Shown in pieces: positions 19,640-29,225 of a stretch of 64,000 bases of DNA. The first letter of the stretch is position 1. Every line of letters starts with the position of its first letter. The stretch lies in contig CAWAQA010000007.1 of assembly GCA_963784065.1 (NCBI GenBank), positions 216,919 through 280,918 of the forward strand, read 5' to 3'. The notes under the pieces are model-generated. The model saw nothing but the letters and a program-made list of their open reading frames with translations, was not told the origin of the DNA and did not search any database. The stretch comes from CAWAQA01 sp963784065. Its GTDB lineage: Bacteria; Acidobacteriota; Vicinamibacteria; Vicinamibacterales; UBA2999. The translations under genes and the position numbers were made by a program.

Positions 19640-20773
19640 TCAGTTACTAGCGGGACGAGCGGTCTGTTTCTTGCCTGATTGCGCCCACCGTTTGTCGCTC
19701 TCGTCCAGATACGTGGCCCACGGGCGCGGGTCCGCAGCTTCCCAGTACAGCGGATCGCCGTCGAGCCTGATATCGAGCTGCCCGCTCTCGTTCATGTAGA
19801 CGTTCGGCGACGGTCCCATCGTGTCGGTGCAGGTATTGAACTGCAGCCGCTCCTCGTAGGGCACCTCTTTCTGGAGGCGGAAGTTCAGTGCTGCGTTGAC
19901 CGGGCTGACGTACACCTCCGGGTCGTACAGCGTGATCTCCCCTTCAATGCGATCGCCGACACGGCGGTACCGTTCCACCGCTTCCAGTCCATCGCTGAAC
20001 TCGGAGAGTCCCCCTTTCCAGCCGCGTATCTGGTTCGTGTGGACGACGAGCTCGTCGCCGTTCCAGAAGCCGATGGATTCACCATGCCACTGGGCGAACT
20101 CTTTTTCCTTCGGGGTATGCGGGCTGCCGTCCGTGTAAATCCAGCGGGCGGTGTTGGACCCGTTGCCGGCCCCGAGCGCATAGACCTTCCCCAACGTGAC
20201 CGCGAACTCCTGGGCGCTGACGGCATCGAAGAATCCGCCCGGAAGGCAGATCGAGTTCGCCGACCAGATCCGTCCTTCGGTCGAGGCCTTCATTTCCTGG
20301 ACGAACGTTTCCCGGTATTTCGGCGTCAGCATGGCCGCAATCGCGCTGGTCGGTGCCCCGCCGCCGAAATTGGCGCCGCCGTTCCAGAAGCCGCTCCAGT
20401 CCGGGAGCGTCGCCCGCGTGTGTTTCGTGCCGCCCTTCGCCTGTTTCAGCAGCGCCTGATAGTGATCCCACGCGTTCGTGTAGGGATGCGGACTCTTGAA
20501 GTTGCCGGCACCTGGCTTGCCCGTCCCCTCGGACCCGTAGACGCGTGCCGAGAGCTCCTGACCGGTGCGCCGGCCCGGGACGTTGATCGCCATGCCCCTC
20601 AGCTGGCCCGGCGTGTTGTTGCGATAGTACGCCGGGTCTGTCCACAGCGCACGGTCCTGGCGAAAATCCGGCGTGTTGAACAGGGTACGTTGGGTCTGGG
20701 CGGACGGGGCCGTCAGCGAAAGCCCTATGAAGAGTGCAGCGACTGACGCGTGTGCCTTGAACGTCGCAGTCAT
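19640..20773 (-). CDS. Exported protein of an uncharacterised acidobacterial family
   Basis: A 377-residue protein with a signal peptide (ASVAALFIGLSLTAPSAQ). The middle holds CLPGGFFDAV, WIYTDGSPHTP and HGESIGFWNGDELVVHTNQI. The pattern of glycine, a tryptophan-rich turn and a DTLVV-like strand recurs in the two exported proteins near 42.5-44.3 kb, so all three are probably distant relatives. It lies 6 bases after a DUF6152 gene and is probably co-transcribed with it. No catalytic site can be named. Likely periplasmic. Confidence 0.7.
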   Translation of the reverse strand: MTATFKAHASVAALFIGLSLTAPSAQTQRTLFNTPDFRQDRALWTDPAYYRNNTPGQLRGMAINVPGRRTGQELSARVYGSEGTGKPGAGNFKSPHPYTNAWDHYQALLKQAKGGTKHTRATLPDWSGFWNGGANFGGGAPTSAIAAMLTPKYRETFVQEMKASTEGRIWSANSICLPGGFFDAVSAQEFAVTLGKVYALGAGNGSNTARWIYTDGSPHTPKEKEFAQWHGESIGFWNGDELVVHTNQIRGWKGGLSEFSDGLEAVERYRRVGDRIEGEITLYDPEVYVSPVNAALNFRLQKEVPYEERLQFNTCTDTMGPSPNVYMNESGQLDIRLDGDPLYWEAADPRPWATYLDESDKRWAQSGKKQTARPASN

Positions 20774-20779
20774 GACCGC

Positions 20780-21160
20780 TTATATCCGACCGAAGGTCTT
20801 GCCGTCCGCGGAGGTCGCGACGATGTAGTTGCCTCCCGGCCGGCCGTCGTTGAGCGGATGCACCGTGACGGTCACCTCGTCGCCCGCCTTGAAGGTGGTC
20901 CGCGAGAAACCGACCTTGAGCATGTTCGTGATGTTGGACATCTCGACCGCGTACTTCACCGTCTCGCCCGTGTCGGTCTTGACGTTGACGTAGAGGAACA
21001 CGTGCGGGTTGCGGAACACCCAATCAGTGACCGTGCCCTTGATCGTCACTTCCTTGTCGTGATCAAACATGGCATGGGAGTGATGCGACCAGGCAGGCGA
21101 CGAGCCCGCCAGCGCGATTGCCGCGGCCAGGACGGCGGTCAATATGACGTTCTTCCTCAC
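20780..21160 (-). CDS. DUF6152 family exported protein
   Basis: A 126-residue protein with a signal peptide ending SPAWS, followed at once by a His-rich mature N-terminus (HHSHAMFD) that defines DUF6152. The rest is one small beta-barrel-like domain (KGTVTDWVFRNPHVFLYVNVK). Histidines at the mature N-terminus suggest metal binding, but that is inference. The start is a GTG. The next gene follows by 6 bases on the same strand. DUF6152 proteins often neighbour this kind of large exported partner, which fits a shared envelope role. Confidence 0.85.
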   Translation of the reverse strand: MRKNVILTAVLAAAIALAGSSPAWSHHSHAMFDHDKEVTIKGTVTDWVFRNPHVFLYVNVKTDTGETVKYAVEMSNITNMLKVGFSRTTFKAGDEVTVTVHPLNDGRPGGNYIVATSADGKTFGRI

Positions 21161-21328
21161 GGATCATGAAGGTTTACCTCGCTTCTTGCGCCTATATATC
21201 ACAAAATCCAACCTCAGGCGTCCCGGTCCATCGCTTCAGCGCTCCCGCCCCGTTCGGTGCGGCAGAGAGGAATTCGATGCGCCGCCTGCGGAGTTCTGGC
21301 AGTATTTCGAGTCTGGAGGATAGATCTG

Positions 21329-22033
21329 ATGCGCTTGGTCCCGTCGGTTACCGCGTCGTTCGTCTTGTTGGTGTCCATGGCCGTCTTCGCCCAGGAGTGG
21401 ATCGAATACAGCAGTCGTGCCGATCTCTTTTTCGTTAATTTTCCCGTACAACCGCAGGTGCGTGACATCAGCTACACCTCCGAATTCGGGGCGACGTTTC
21501 CCGCCCGCGTGTACGACGCCGAGCAGGGGCGGAGCCGCTACTCCGTGACGGTGGTCGATTACACGGACGCCGAACGGATACACACCGAGCGAGCCAAGCA
21601 GTGCCACCCCCTCGCGCACAGCGGCTGCGCCGGCTCCGAGGACCCCGACGGCGTCCAGGGCGCTGGCTCCTGGAAGTACGAGCGGGCGGGAGCTGTCGAT
21701 TTCGTGTCGTTCAACGTGTTGCGCAGGAAGGCCGAAATGACATATTTCGGCTGGGCCGCCATAGACCGGGTGGCGGGACGCTACATCCACCTGACGAACC
21801 CTGACCGATCGCGCACGTTCTTCGCCGTCTACATGCACGAAGACCGGCTCTACATCCTGGAAGCGACCGTGCCGGCTGGGTATCCGGAGCCGGGACTCTT
21901 CCAGCAGTCGCTGCGATTCCTCGACAAGGCGGGCAACCCGGCCCGTTACGAAGGCATTTATTCCAACGGATACCCGGCACCGCCGCGTGCCGGCGGCGGC
22001 CGCGGCGCCGGCGCGAATCCCGCCCGTAACTGA
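21329..22033 (+). CDS. Exported hypothetical protein
   Basis: 234 residues with a signal peptide (VTASFVLLVSMAVFAQ). The mature part begins with a segment of the type EYSSRADLFFVNFPVQP, which resembles small periplasmic proteins described as carrying a PsbP-like or lipoprotein fold; the tail is glycine- and arginine-rich. The ATG at 21329 is chosen over an upstream one because TGGAGGA stands 9 bases before it and the signal peptide starts there. Two cysteines near CHPLAHSGC may form a disulfide. Function unknown. Confidence 0.7.
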   Translation: MRLVPSVTASFVLLVSMAVFAQEWIEYSSRADLFFVNFPVQPQVRDISYTSEFGATFPARVYDAEQGRSRYSVTVVDYTDAERIHTERAKQCHPLAHSGCAGSEDPDGVQGAGSWKYERAGAVDFVSFNVLRRKAEMTYFGWAAIDRVAGRYIHLTNPDRSRTFFAVYMHEDRLYILEATVPAGYPEPGLFQQSLRFLDKAGNPARYEGIYSNGYPAPPRAGGGRGAGANPARN

Positions 22034-22108
22034 AAACGTCCGCACGCGCCGAGCGACGCCCGCCAGCAACATGGAGGAGCGCCGCTCGGCGGTCCGGCGT
22101 CCGGTGGC

Positions 22109-22129
22109 GGCGCCGCCGCCGGCGGCGCC
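22109..22129 (+). terminator. GC-rich hairpin after the exported protein gene
   Basis: GGCGCCGCC, loop GCC, GGCGGCGCC: a perfect 9-bp stem followed by TTCT, 76 bases past the stop at 22033 and before a convergent gene. A plausible intrinsic terminator. Confidence 0.5.
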
Positions 22130-22254
22130 TTCTCCCTGAAGTCAGTGCTTCGATATCGAGTTGACGCGAGCGCAATCGCGTCCAGGTTCTGACTCGAGAT
22201 CTCACGGTTGGCCCAGGCTACTCGACGATCGGCGGCTCCCTGGCCTGGCTCTCA

Positions 22255-22727
22255 TCAGCGCTCATTGATAAGGTAGGAAACGACCTGCCCGCCAGGGGGT
22301 ACGACGCACCGGAACGCGTAGAACCCGTTCGCCGCGCCCAACAGCGCACCATAGTGCGAGACGAAGTAGCCATCTCGAAGGATCTGGGCCTTGGAGCGTT
22401 ACTCGGAAATTGCCATCCACCAATTCGGCCGTTTTTCTCCGGGAAAAGAGTTCGCAGGTTACGTCCCTCCGAGCTGACGAGCTGTGCCGAGGCCAAAGAG
22501 TTGGCCGCCGTTGAGTCCCGGACGATGGGACAGAGCCATATCTGTGCTGTGGCGCTGACATTCGTCATGGACGCGATCCGGCCGTGCCGCAAGATGGCCT
22601 CGGTAGGCGTCTGTGGTTGACACAAGAGGCCAGGGAAGGTCTTCACGTCCTGGGCATTCGCGGTGCTGGCGATACTCACACCGAGCAACATCAATCCGAT
22701 CACTGAGGAGATACGTCGCGTCGTCAT
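22255..22727 (-). CDS. Exported hypothetical protein (one frameshift)
   Basis: About 157 residues with a signal peptide (SVIGLMLLGVSIASTANAQ). The mature N-terminus is VKTFPGLLCQP. Near 22393 the frame shifts; the corrected C-terminus reads through ILRDGYFVSHYGALLGAANG to SYLINER. Four cysteines are spread as in small disulfide-bonded periplasmic proteins. It is divergent from the Crp-family regulator, and the two Crp-like palindromes lie in the shared upstream region, so it may be controlled by that regulator. Function unknown. Confidence 0.65.
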
Positions 22728-22954
22728 GGTGTTTCCTCCTACGTATGAACGTTCCGTGTGCGCGCCTTCGCGAAGCGCGCGCTATCCGTGCTTCCATTCC
22801 TTACAGATCCCGTGGTGACATGACTGTCTTCGTCGTTGGGCGGCGCGTAACAGGCGATGCGCACACGATGGCATCGCGTTGCCTCCCTTCTGCGGTCGCC
22901 TGAAGCTGCGTCGACCTCACAAGAGCAACTGTAGGCAGACCGGCGCTCCGCGTC

Positions 22955-22970
22955 TGTGACCGTGATCACA
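22955..22970. promoter_or_regulatory. Crp-type operator palindrome, perfect half-sites
   Basis: TGTGACCGTGATCACA equals the Crp consensus TGTGA-N6-TCACA at all ten defined positions. It lies 100 bases upstream of a Crp-family gene whose recognition helix matches that of E. coli Crp, and also upstream of the divergent exported protein. Confidence 0.7.
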
Positions 22971-22977
22971 ACGCTCG

Positions 22978-22993
22978 TGTGATTCCGATCACG
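22978..22993. promoter_or_regulatory. Second Crp-type operator palindrome
   Basis: TGTGATTCCGATCACG matches TGTGA-N6-TCACA at nine of ten positions. Its centre is 23 bases from that of the first site, about two helical turns, so two dimers could bind on the same DNA face. Confidence 0.65.
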
Positions 22994-23070
22994 GTCGAAC
23001 GGACCGTTACTCCCGGGACGTCAGGCCAGCCGTGCTATCGTGTCTTTGCTCTCGACAGGAACGAGACGCG

Positions 23071-23784
23071 ATGCCGAGATCCATGAGCGACGCTGTCGTG
23101 TTCGATGTCTTGCGTCGGGTGCCGCTGTTTGCCGACACGCCGGTCGACGAGCTCCGGGCCGTCGCCCGTGCGGCGCACACGTTCTGGCGGCAGAAGGGCG
23201 CCAGCGTGTTCGAGGAGGGCGGCCGCGCCGATGGCTGCCTCGTGCTCACCTCCGGTCGCGCGAAGGTCGTGCTGAGCGGCGCGAGAGATTCTGAAATCAT
23301 CCTCGGGATCGTGCAGCCGTACGCGGTGCTTGGCGAGATGGCGCTTCTCGACGACTCGACGCGAAGCGCTGGCCTGGTGGCCATCGAGAAGAGCCACTTC
23401 ATCGGCATCGACCGCGCGACGTTTCTCGAACTGCGAAAGAACCGGGCGTTCGAGGATCGGCTCGTGCGCCATGTCACCGCGCTGCTGCGACGGGCCACCG
23501 AGCGACTCCGCGCCATCTACACCTACAGCTCCACGGAGCGTCTGGCATGGTGCCTGGCCACACTGGCGCGCCAGCGCGGCGAGCGACTCGGGAGCGAGAT
23601 TGCGATCTCGCCAAGACCCCCGCATCACGAGCTCGCGGAGATGACGGGATGCGCTCGTGAGACCGTCAGTCGCTCGCTGGTCCGCCTGCGGCGGATGAAG
23701 TGGGTCAGCTGGGACAGACATAGTCTCCGCCTTCACGCGAGCGTGGTCAGTCGCTATGCGGGAGACATCGCGAGCGCGCTCTGA
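23071..23784 (+). CDS. Crp/Fnr-family transcription regulator
   Basis: 237 residues. The N-terminal cyclic-nucleotide-binding beta-roll ends in a phosphate-binding cassette GEMALLDDSTRSA, which keeps the Arg-Ser pair of cAMP-binding Crp. There is no N-terminal cysteine cluster, so it is not an Fnr-type oxygen sensor. The C-terminal helix-turn-helix has ARETVSRSL, matching the RETVxR recognition helix of E. coli Crp that reads TGTGA. Two TGTGA-N6-TCACA palindromes lie upstream, suggesting autoregulation. The start at 23071 follows AGGAACGAG; 23083 is an alternative. The next genes on the strand are a P450-like protein and a nucleotide cyclase. Confidence 0.88.
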   Translation: MPRSMSDAVVFDVLRRVPLFADTPVDELRAVARAAHTFWRQKGASVFEEGGRADGCLVLTSGRAKVVLSGARDSEIILGIVQPYAVLGEMALLDDSTRSAGLVAIEKSHFIGIDRATFLELRKNRAFEDRLVRHVTALLRRATERLRAIYTYSSTERLAWCLATLARQRGERLGSEIAISPRPPHHELAEMTGCARETVSRSLVRLRRMKWVSWDRHSLRLHASVVSRYAGDIASAL

Positions 23785-23916
23785 GTTCGTGGCGCGGCGT
23801 CGCGTCACTGCGGTCGCCACCGCAGCCGCGACGGTCGTCGTGTTGGCGACATGTACCTGCCGAGACGTCCCGGTGCCACTCCAGCTGCGCGCTGGTTAAC
23901 CGGGGGAGGTCTGCCA

Positions 23917-25270
23917 ATGGCGCCTACGCTCACGGCCCGTGACAGCGTTCGGCTGCACCGCTACCTCTCGATCCCCACATTGCTCGGCGGATTCGTCGCA
24001 CCGACCCCCGCATTCGTGCCCCGTCTCGTGAGGCGGCGGAAGACGGCCAGAGCGGTCCACTTCCTCAGGGGGATTCGCGACAAGTACGGGTCTCGAGCGT
24101 GGTTCCTGTTCCCGTTTGCGTGGACGTTGCTCGTGCTCGACGGCGACGGCATCGAGGAGGTGCTCGCGTCGCATGACACCGTTGCCGACCCGTGGGCCAA
24201 GCGGAGGCTTCTGTCCCGCTTCACGCCGGATGGCGTGATCGTCTCCCGCGACCCTGAATGGCGGACGCGGAGGCCGTTCAATGACGTGGCGCTCGCATTC
24301 GGCCAGCAGGCGCATCCCGACGGCGACACCTTCGTCCACGTCGTCAAGGACGAGGTTCTCCGGCTGGTGGAGCGACGCCCGGGTCTGTTGACGTGGCGCG
24401 ACTTCAGCGAGCTGGCCGACCGGGTCTCGCAGCAGGTGATATTCGGACGCGGCCAGTTCGATGCTCGTCTGGCCAGCCATCTGAGGCGTCTGATCGCCGG
24501 CAGCAACTGGGCCATCCGACGCTCGCGCGACTTCCGCCCCGTTCATCAGCACCTCGCAGCTGCCCTGGATCGGCGCCCGCCGGGGCAGGCATGTCTGGCA
24601 CAACGATCGGCCGACTGGCTGAGCGAACATGGGGCGACGCGCTGCATCGTGGAAGCGCCGAGTCAGATGGCGTTCTGGTGGTTCGTGATCGTGGACGCCC
24701 TTGCACGTGACGTCCCGCGGACGCTGGCGCTCATCGCCAGCGCGCCGGATGCGGTGCGCCGCCGACTCAGGGAAGAGATTCCGGTCCATTCCGCGTTGAC
24801 GGCGGCGAGCATCCGGGAACTGCGGTTCCTGGATGCGTGCATCAAGGAGCAGCTCAGGTTGTGGACAGCGGTGCCGTTGCTCGCGCGCGTTGCCGTCCAC
24901 GACTGGACGCTGCGTGATGGCACCACGGTCCGTGCCGGCCAGCAGGTGCTCATGCACGCGGGGTTCTATCACCGGGATCGCGAGGTGTTTGGCGCCGGAG
25001 CGGATCGGTTCGATCCAGCGTCACGGGACCACGATGACGTGTCCGGGACTGAGTCGGTAACGCAGTCCACTCCGCCACTCTATCATATTCAGCCGCCACC
25101 GGCAGTCGTGCGCAGGCCAGTTTCTCGTCATGTTCCTCCTCAAGACGACGTTGGCCAGCCTGCTGACGCAGGTGAACATGACCCTGGCCGAGCCATTGCT
25201 CGCGACTGAGTCGGTTCCTGCCGCTATCGACCACTTTCACCTCCGCTTCACGACTGTGCCCGTCCCATGA
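23917..25270 (+). CDS. Cytochrome P450-like protein (one frameshift)
   Basis: About 450 residues. P450 landmarks visible are the K-helix ExxR (KEQLRLW), the region VTVRAGQQVLMHAGFYHRD and a PERF-like segment (GADRFDP). Near 25050-25075 the frame shifts. In the new frame the heme loop reads FSRHRQSCAGQF, giving the axial cysteine and the CAG that follows, but His stands where the consensus FxxGxxxC has Gly. The protein then runs through FLLKTTLASLL to a stop at 25270. A GGGGGAGG site 7 bases before the ATG fixes the start. The substrate is unknown. It lies between a Crp regulator and a cyclase gene. Confidence 0.75.
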
Positions 25271-25292
25271 TCGACGGCCGAGTCCCGGGCTC

Positions 25293-28200
25293 ATGAGTGT
25301 GCGATCCGCCGAACCTCGCCAGGTCACGGTGGTGCTCTGTGACGTCGTCGGCTGGACGACGCTCGCCCAGGACACCGAGCCCGAGGAGCTCGCGGAAATC
25401 GCACAGTGCTATCGTCGTCGCTGCGCCGCGATCGTCGCCAGTCATGGAGGCATCGTCGCGCAGTACCTCGGCGACGGTGTGCTCGCCTATTTCGGCTATC
25501 CGACCGCCCATGAAGACGACGCCGAACGCGCGGTTCGAGCCGCGCTCGAGATCGCGTCGTCAGAAGCCGCACTCGGCGTCGGCGGTTCCTGTCCACATCG
25601 GCGTTGCGACGGGCGGTGTTGTGATTGGTGACGTTCGACGACAGCCCCCCGCCATTCGCGAGCGGTTCGGCTCTTCGACCGGGATCGGATGTTTCGGCGT
25701 TCGGACAGGCGCCTAATCTGGCCGCTCGCCTTCAGGAAAAGGCGTTGTCTGGAACGGTCGTCATCTCCGACCACACCCGGCTGCTGTGTCGCGGTACCTT
25801 CGATTATCGGGATCTGGGTCGGCTCCCGCTGAAAGGGTTTGGTGAGCCCGTCCAAGCCTGGGAGGTCCTGGGCGAGAGCCGACGTCCAAGCCGCTTTCAC
25901 GCGCTGCGGGCCGACGAGTTGACGCCGCTGGTGAATCGAGCGGCGGAACTTCAGGAAATCAGACGGGATGTGGGAAGCCGCGAAGGCCGGTCGGGGGAGC
26001 GCACTGCTCGTCTCCGGCGAGGCCGGCGTCGGCAAGTCGCGACTCGTGGATGAAGTCCTGAAACAGATCGTCGGCGGCGGCGCCCTTCGCCTTCGCTACT
26101 TCTGTTCGTCGCACCTGCAGGGCAGTCCACTGGCGCCGCTCATTCGGCAGCTCCCGCGCGTCTCCGGGTTCACCGCCGAGGACGACGACGTCGCCAAGCT
26201 TCGAGAAGCTGCGGCAGTTCTTTTCGGCAGCGTCGCTGGATGCGAATGAGGTGGTGCCGCTCGTGGCGACGTTGCTGGCGATCCCGTACGAGCAGGTCTA
26301 CCCCCCGCTCGGCATGTCGCCGCAGCGTCAGAGAAAACGTCTCTTCGAGCTGTTCATCGATCTCCTCAGGTCGGCTGCGTCAACGCGTCCGGTCGTCATG
26401 GTGGTCGAGGACCTCCACTGGATCGATCCGTCGTCGGACGAGCTCGTAGAACTCGTTGTTGACGCCTGCGCCGGATTGCCAGTGCTCGTGATCGCCACCT
26501 CCCGGCCTGAGCATCAGCCTTTCTGGCGTGAAAGGGCACATGTCACAGAGTTGCGGCTTGCGACACTGGACCGCGCGGATTCACTGCAGATGATCCAATG
26601 GCTCTGTCGCGACTACCCGGTCCTCGATCAAACCGCTGCCGCCATCGCCGAAAGGGCCGACGGGCTGCCGCTGTTCATCGAGGACCTGACAAGGGACATT
26701 CTGGAGGCATCCGAACTGCAGCCCCCTTCACCAGAGGCCGTCCGGCGCGCACGATCACATTCCGGCAACGCTCAGGGATGCGCTCATGTCGCGGCTCGAC
26801 CGACTGGGGTCGGCGAAGGAGATCGCGCAGATTGGCGCTGTGATCGGGCGGGAGTTCCCCTACCGTCTGTTGTCCAGAGTGGCACAGCGTCGCGAAGACA
26901 TCCTCAAGGAGGAGATTCAGCGCCTGCTCGGAAGCGGACTGCTGGAGCCGCGGCGCTCGGCGAGCGTCGCGACGTACGCCTTCAGACATGCGCTGATCCG
27001 TGACGCCGCTTATTCAAGTCTCTTGAAGGCGGAGCGGAAAGCTCTCCATGCGCGCATCGTTGAGGTGTTGACGACCGAGTTTCCGGAGATTGTCGAGACG
27101 CAACCCGAGATGGCCGCCTACCACCTGCAGATGGCAGGGGATGTCGGCGGTGCTGTGAGGCTCTGGATCGACGCGGCGCGGCTGTCCGCTCGCCGGTCCG
27201 GTTTCGTCGAAGCGATCGCTCAGCTTCAGGGGGCCTTGGATCTGCTCGGGACGCAGGAAGAGAGCGAGGGCCGCCTGCAGCTCGAGCTTCGGGTGCACAT
27301 GGCGCTGGGCGGCATCTATACCGAGCAACGCGGGTTCTCCTCGCCCGAATGCGGCCGGGCCTACGCTCATGCATTGGCGCTGTGCCGACGGCTGGGCGAC
27401 GCGCGGTACGTGCTTGCCGCGCTTGCCGGGGTGGGATCGTTCGAGATCACACGAGGCAACCTCTCGCAATCGCACGCGCTGGCGGAAGAGTGTCTCGCGC
27501 AGGCGGCGCGACAGACCTCGATCCCGCCGTTTGTCATGGGCCACGTGCTGATGGGTGGCACGCTCTTTCTCAACGGAGAGTTCGCACAATCCCGCCGGCA
27601 TCTCGACGAGGCGCTGCGCCTGTACCAGGAGGATCGGACGTCGCGGGCGGACAAACGCGCCCTGTACGTTCAGGATCAAAAGGCCACGGCGCTCTGTTAC
27701 CTGTCAGTCTCGATGACGATCATGGGGCACCTGGACGCCGGATTGCGTGCTGCTCGGAGTGGGGTGGACCATTCGCGCTCCCTCGGAGCCCCCCACGCCC
27801 TCAACTCCTCGCTCTGTTATCTGGCCGGCGTTCATCATGTACGACGCGAGCCCCAAGAGGCCTCTCGCTACGCGACAGAATCCTTCGAATTGGCGCGCGA
27901 GCAGGGGTTCGCCACGTGGCGCGGTGTCTCGCAGGTGATTCGCGGTGGGGCATTGGCAACCGCCGGAGCGCTTGACGAAGGGTTGGCCGAGATTACGGCC
28001 GGCCTGGAGGCGCACGGCGGGATGGATGCGATGAGCTATCAGACGTTCATGATCTCGGTGCTCGGGGGTGGCCTGTTGGCCGCCGGCCGGTGTGACCAGG
28101 CGATTCGCGTGCTGGACGATGCAATCGCCGCCGGCGAGCAACGGAAAGAACGGTTCTATCTCGCCGAGCTCTTGCGACTGAAAGGGGAAGCGCTGGCTGC

Positions 28201-28435
28201 GACGGGGCGTCTTCTCGACGCGGAGCACTGGCTGCGCGAGGCCATTGCGACGGCGCAGCAGCAGTCCGCCAGGCTGTTCGAGCTCCGCAGTGCCGTGAGT
28301 CTGTGCAAGCTTCGCCGCGGGGACGAGCAACGGCTGGCGTTGCAGGGTGTGCTGGCGCCCGTTTGTCGCTGGTTCGAACCTGACGCCGAGTCGCGCGATC
28401 TTGCTGAAGCGCGGGAGTTGCTCCGTCGTGCATGA
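25293..28435 (+). CDS. Class III nucleotide cyclase-AAA ATPase-TPR regulator (about five frameshifts)
   Basis: About 1045 residues when read across shifts near 25585, 25670, 25965, 26220 and 26740. The N-terminal cyclase domain has the metal-binding CDVVGWTTL and YLGDGVLAYFGYP segments and the later GQAPNLAARL. A STAND-type ATPase follows, with Walker A SGEAGVGKSRL and Walker B VVMVVEDLHWIDP. The last 550 residues, an intact frame, form helical TPR-like repeats. Members of this family couple a sensing ATPase to cAMP or cGMP synthesis. It starts 22 bases after the P450 gene, in an apparent operon with the Crp regulator. The clustering of shifts in the first 1.5 kb means decay cannot be excluded. 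Confidence 0.8.
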
Positions 28436-28481
28436 AGCGGAGGCGGGGTGCCGGGGACGTGACTCACGACGCGGTCCGACG

Positions 28482-29225
28482 TCAGGTCGTGCCGCGTCGG
28501 AGATCGTCAGCCAGCAGGATTGCCTCTGCGATATCACGTTTCGTACGGCGGCGCTGGCGACTCTGCTTCTGGATCATCAAGTACGCCTCTTCCTCGCCAA
28601 TGCCGAGATCGCGCTGGAGGATTCCCTTGGCGCGATCGAGGACCTTTCGCGTTTCGAGTCGCTCGGACAACTGGATGTTCTCGCTTTCGAGTCGGGCCAG
28701 CTCGATCTCCGCCCCGACGAGGAAGCCGACGGTCGCGACGAGTTGAATCTCGCCCCAGGTGTGCTCGTGCGGATGGCGATGCTGCAGGTTGATCACCGCC
28801 ACGAGGCGGCCGCGGCATAGCACCGGCACCGAGAGAAACGCTTCGTAGTGATCCTCGGGCAGCTCGTTGAAGACCTGAAAGCGCGGATCCTCGAACGCGT
28901 GACAGCCGACGGCGACCGGCTGACGATGCTCCGCCACCCAACCGGTCAGGCCCTGTCCGACCCGCAGTTTGAGCCGATCCACGACGTCGCTGTGCGGATT
29001 CTTCGACGCGCGCAGCACGAGCTGGTCGCTCTCGAGGACGTAGATGAAGCACGAATCGCACTGGACGACCGTCGAGACGAAGTTGAGCACGCGGTTGAGG
29101 ACGGTCTGCAGCGAATCGGCGGCGGCGAAACGGCTGCCGATCTCGTGCAGAAAGCTGATCTCCGGAGCCATGCCCGCATCGGCAGGCTGTTTGCGGTCGT
29201 CCACGGGGAATGGGTGTCTACTCAC
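28482..29225 (-). CDS. GAF-ANTAR RNA-binding antiterminator
   Basis: 247 residues. A GAF sensor domain spans about 25-170 (LQTVLNRVLNFVSTVVQCDSC, VGQGLTGWVAEHRQPVAVG). A C-terminal ANTAR domain (LSERLETRKVLDRAKGILQRDLGIGEEEAYLMIQKQS) has the conserved Ala-Lys-Gly-Ile core. ANTAR proteins bind paired hexaloop hairpins in leader RNA and prevent termination; NasR of Klebsiella controls nitrate assimilation this way. As the last gene of the nitrate operon it is a good candidate regulator of this locus. The GTG overlaps the stop of the previous gene by 4 bases. The GAF ligand is unknown. Confidence 0.88.
   Translation of the reverse strand: MSRHPFPVDDRKQPADAGMAPEISFLHEIGSRFAAADSLQTVLNRVLNFVSTVVQCDSCFIYVLESDQLVLRASKNPHSDVVDRLKLRVGQGLTGWVAEHRQPVAVGCHAFEDPRFQVFNELPEDHYEAFLSVPVLCRGRLVAVINLQHRHPHEHTWGEIQLVATVGFLVGAEIELARLESENIQLSERLETRKVLDRAKGILQRDLGIGEEEAYLMIQKQSRQRRRTKRDIAEAILLADDLRRGTT

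Noticed and set aside
23071..23784. Fnr-type oxygen sensor
   Set aside because: No N-terminal cysteine cluster, and the upstream sites match the Crp rather than the Fnr palindrome.
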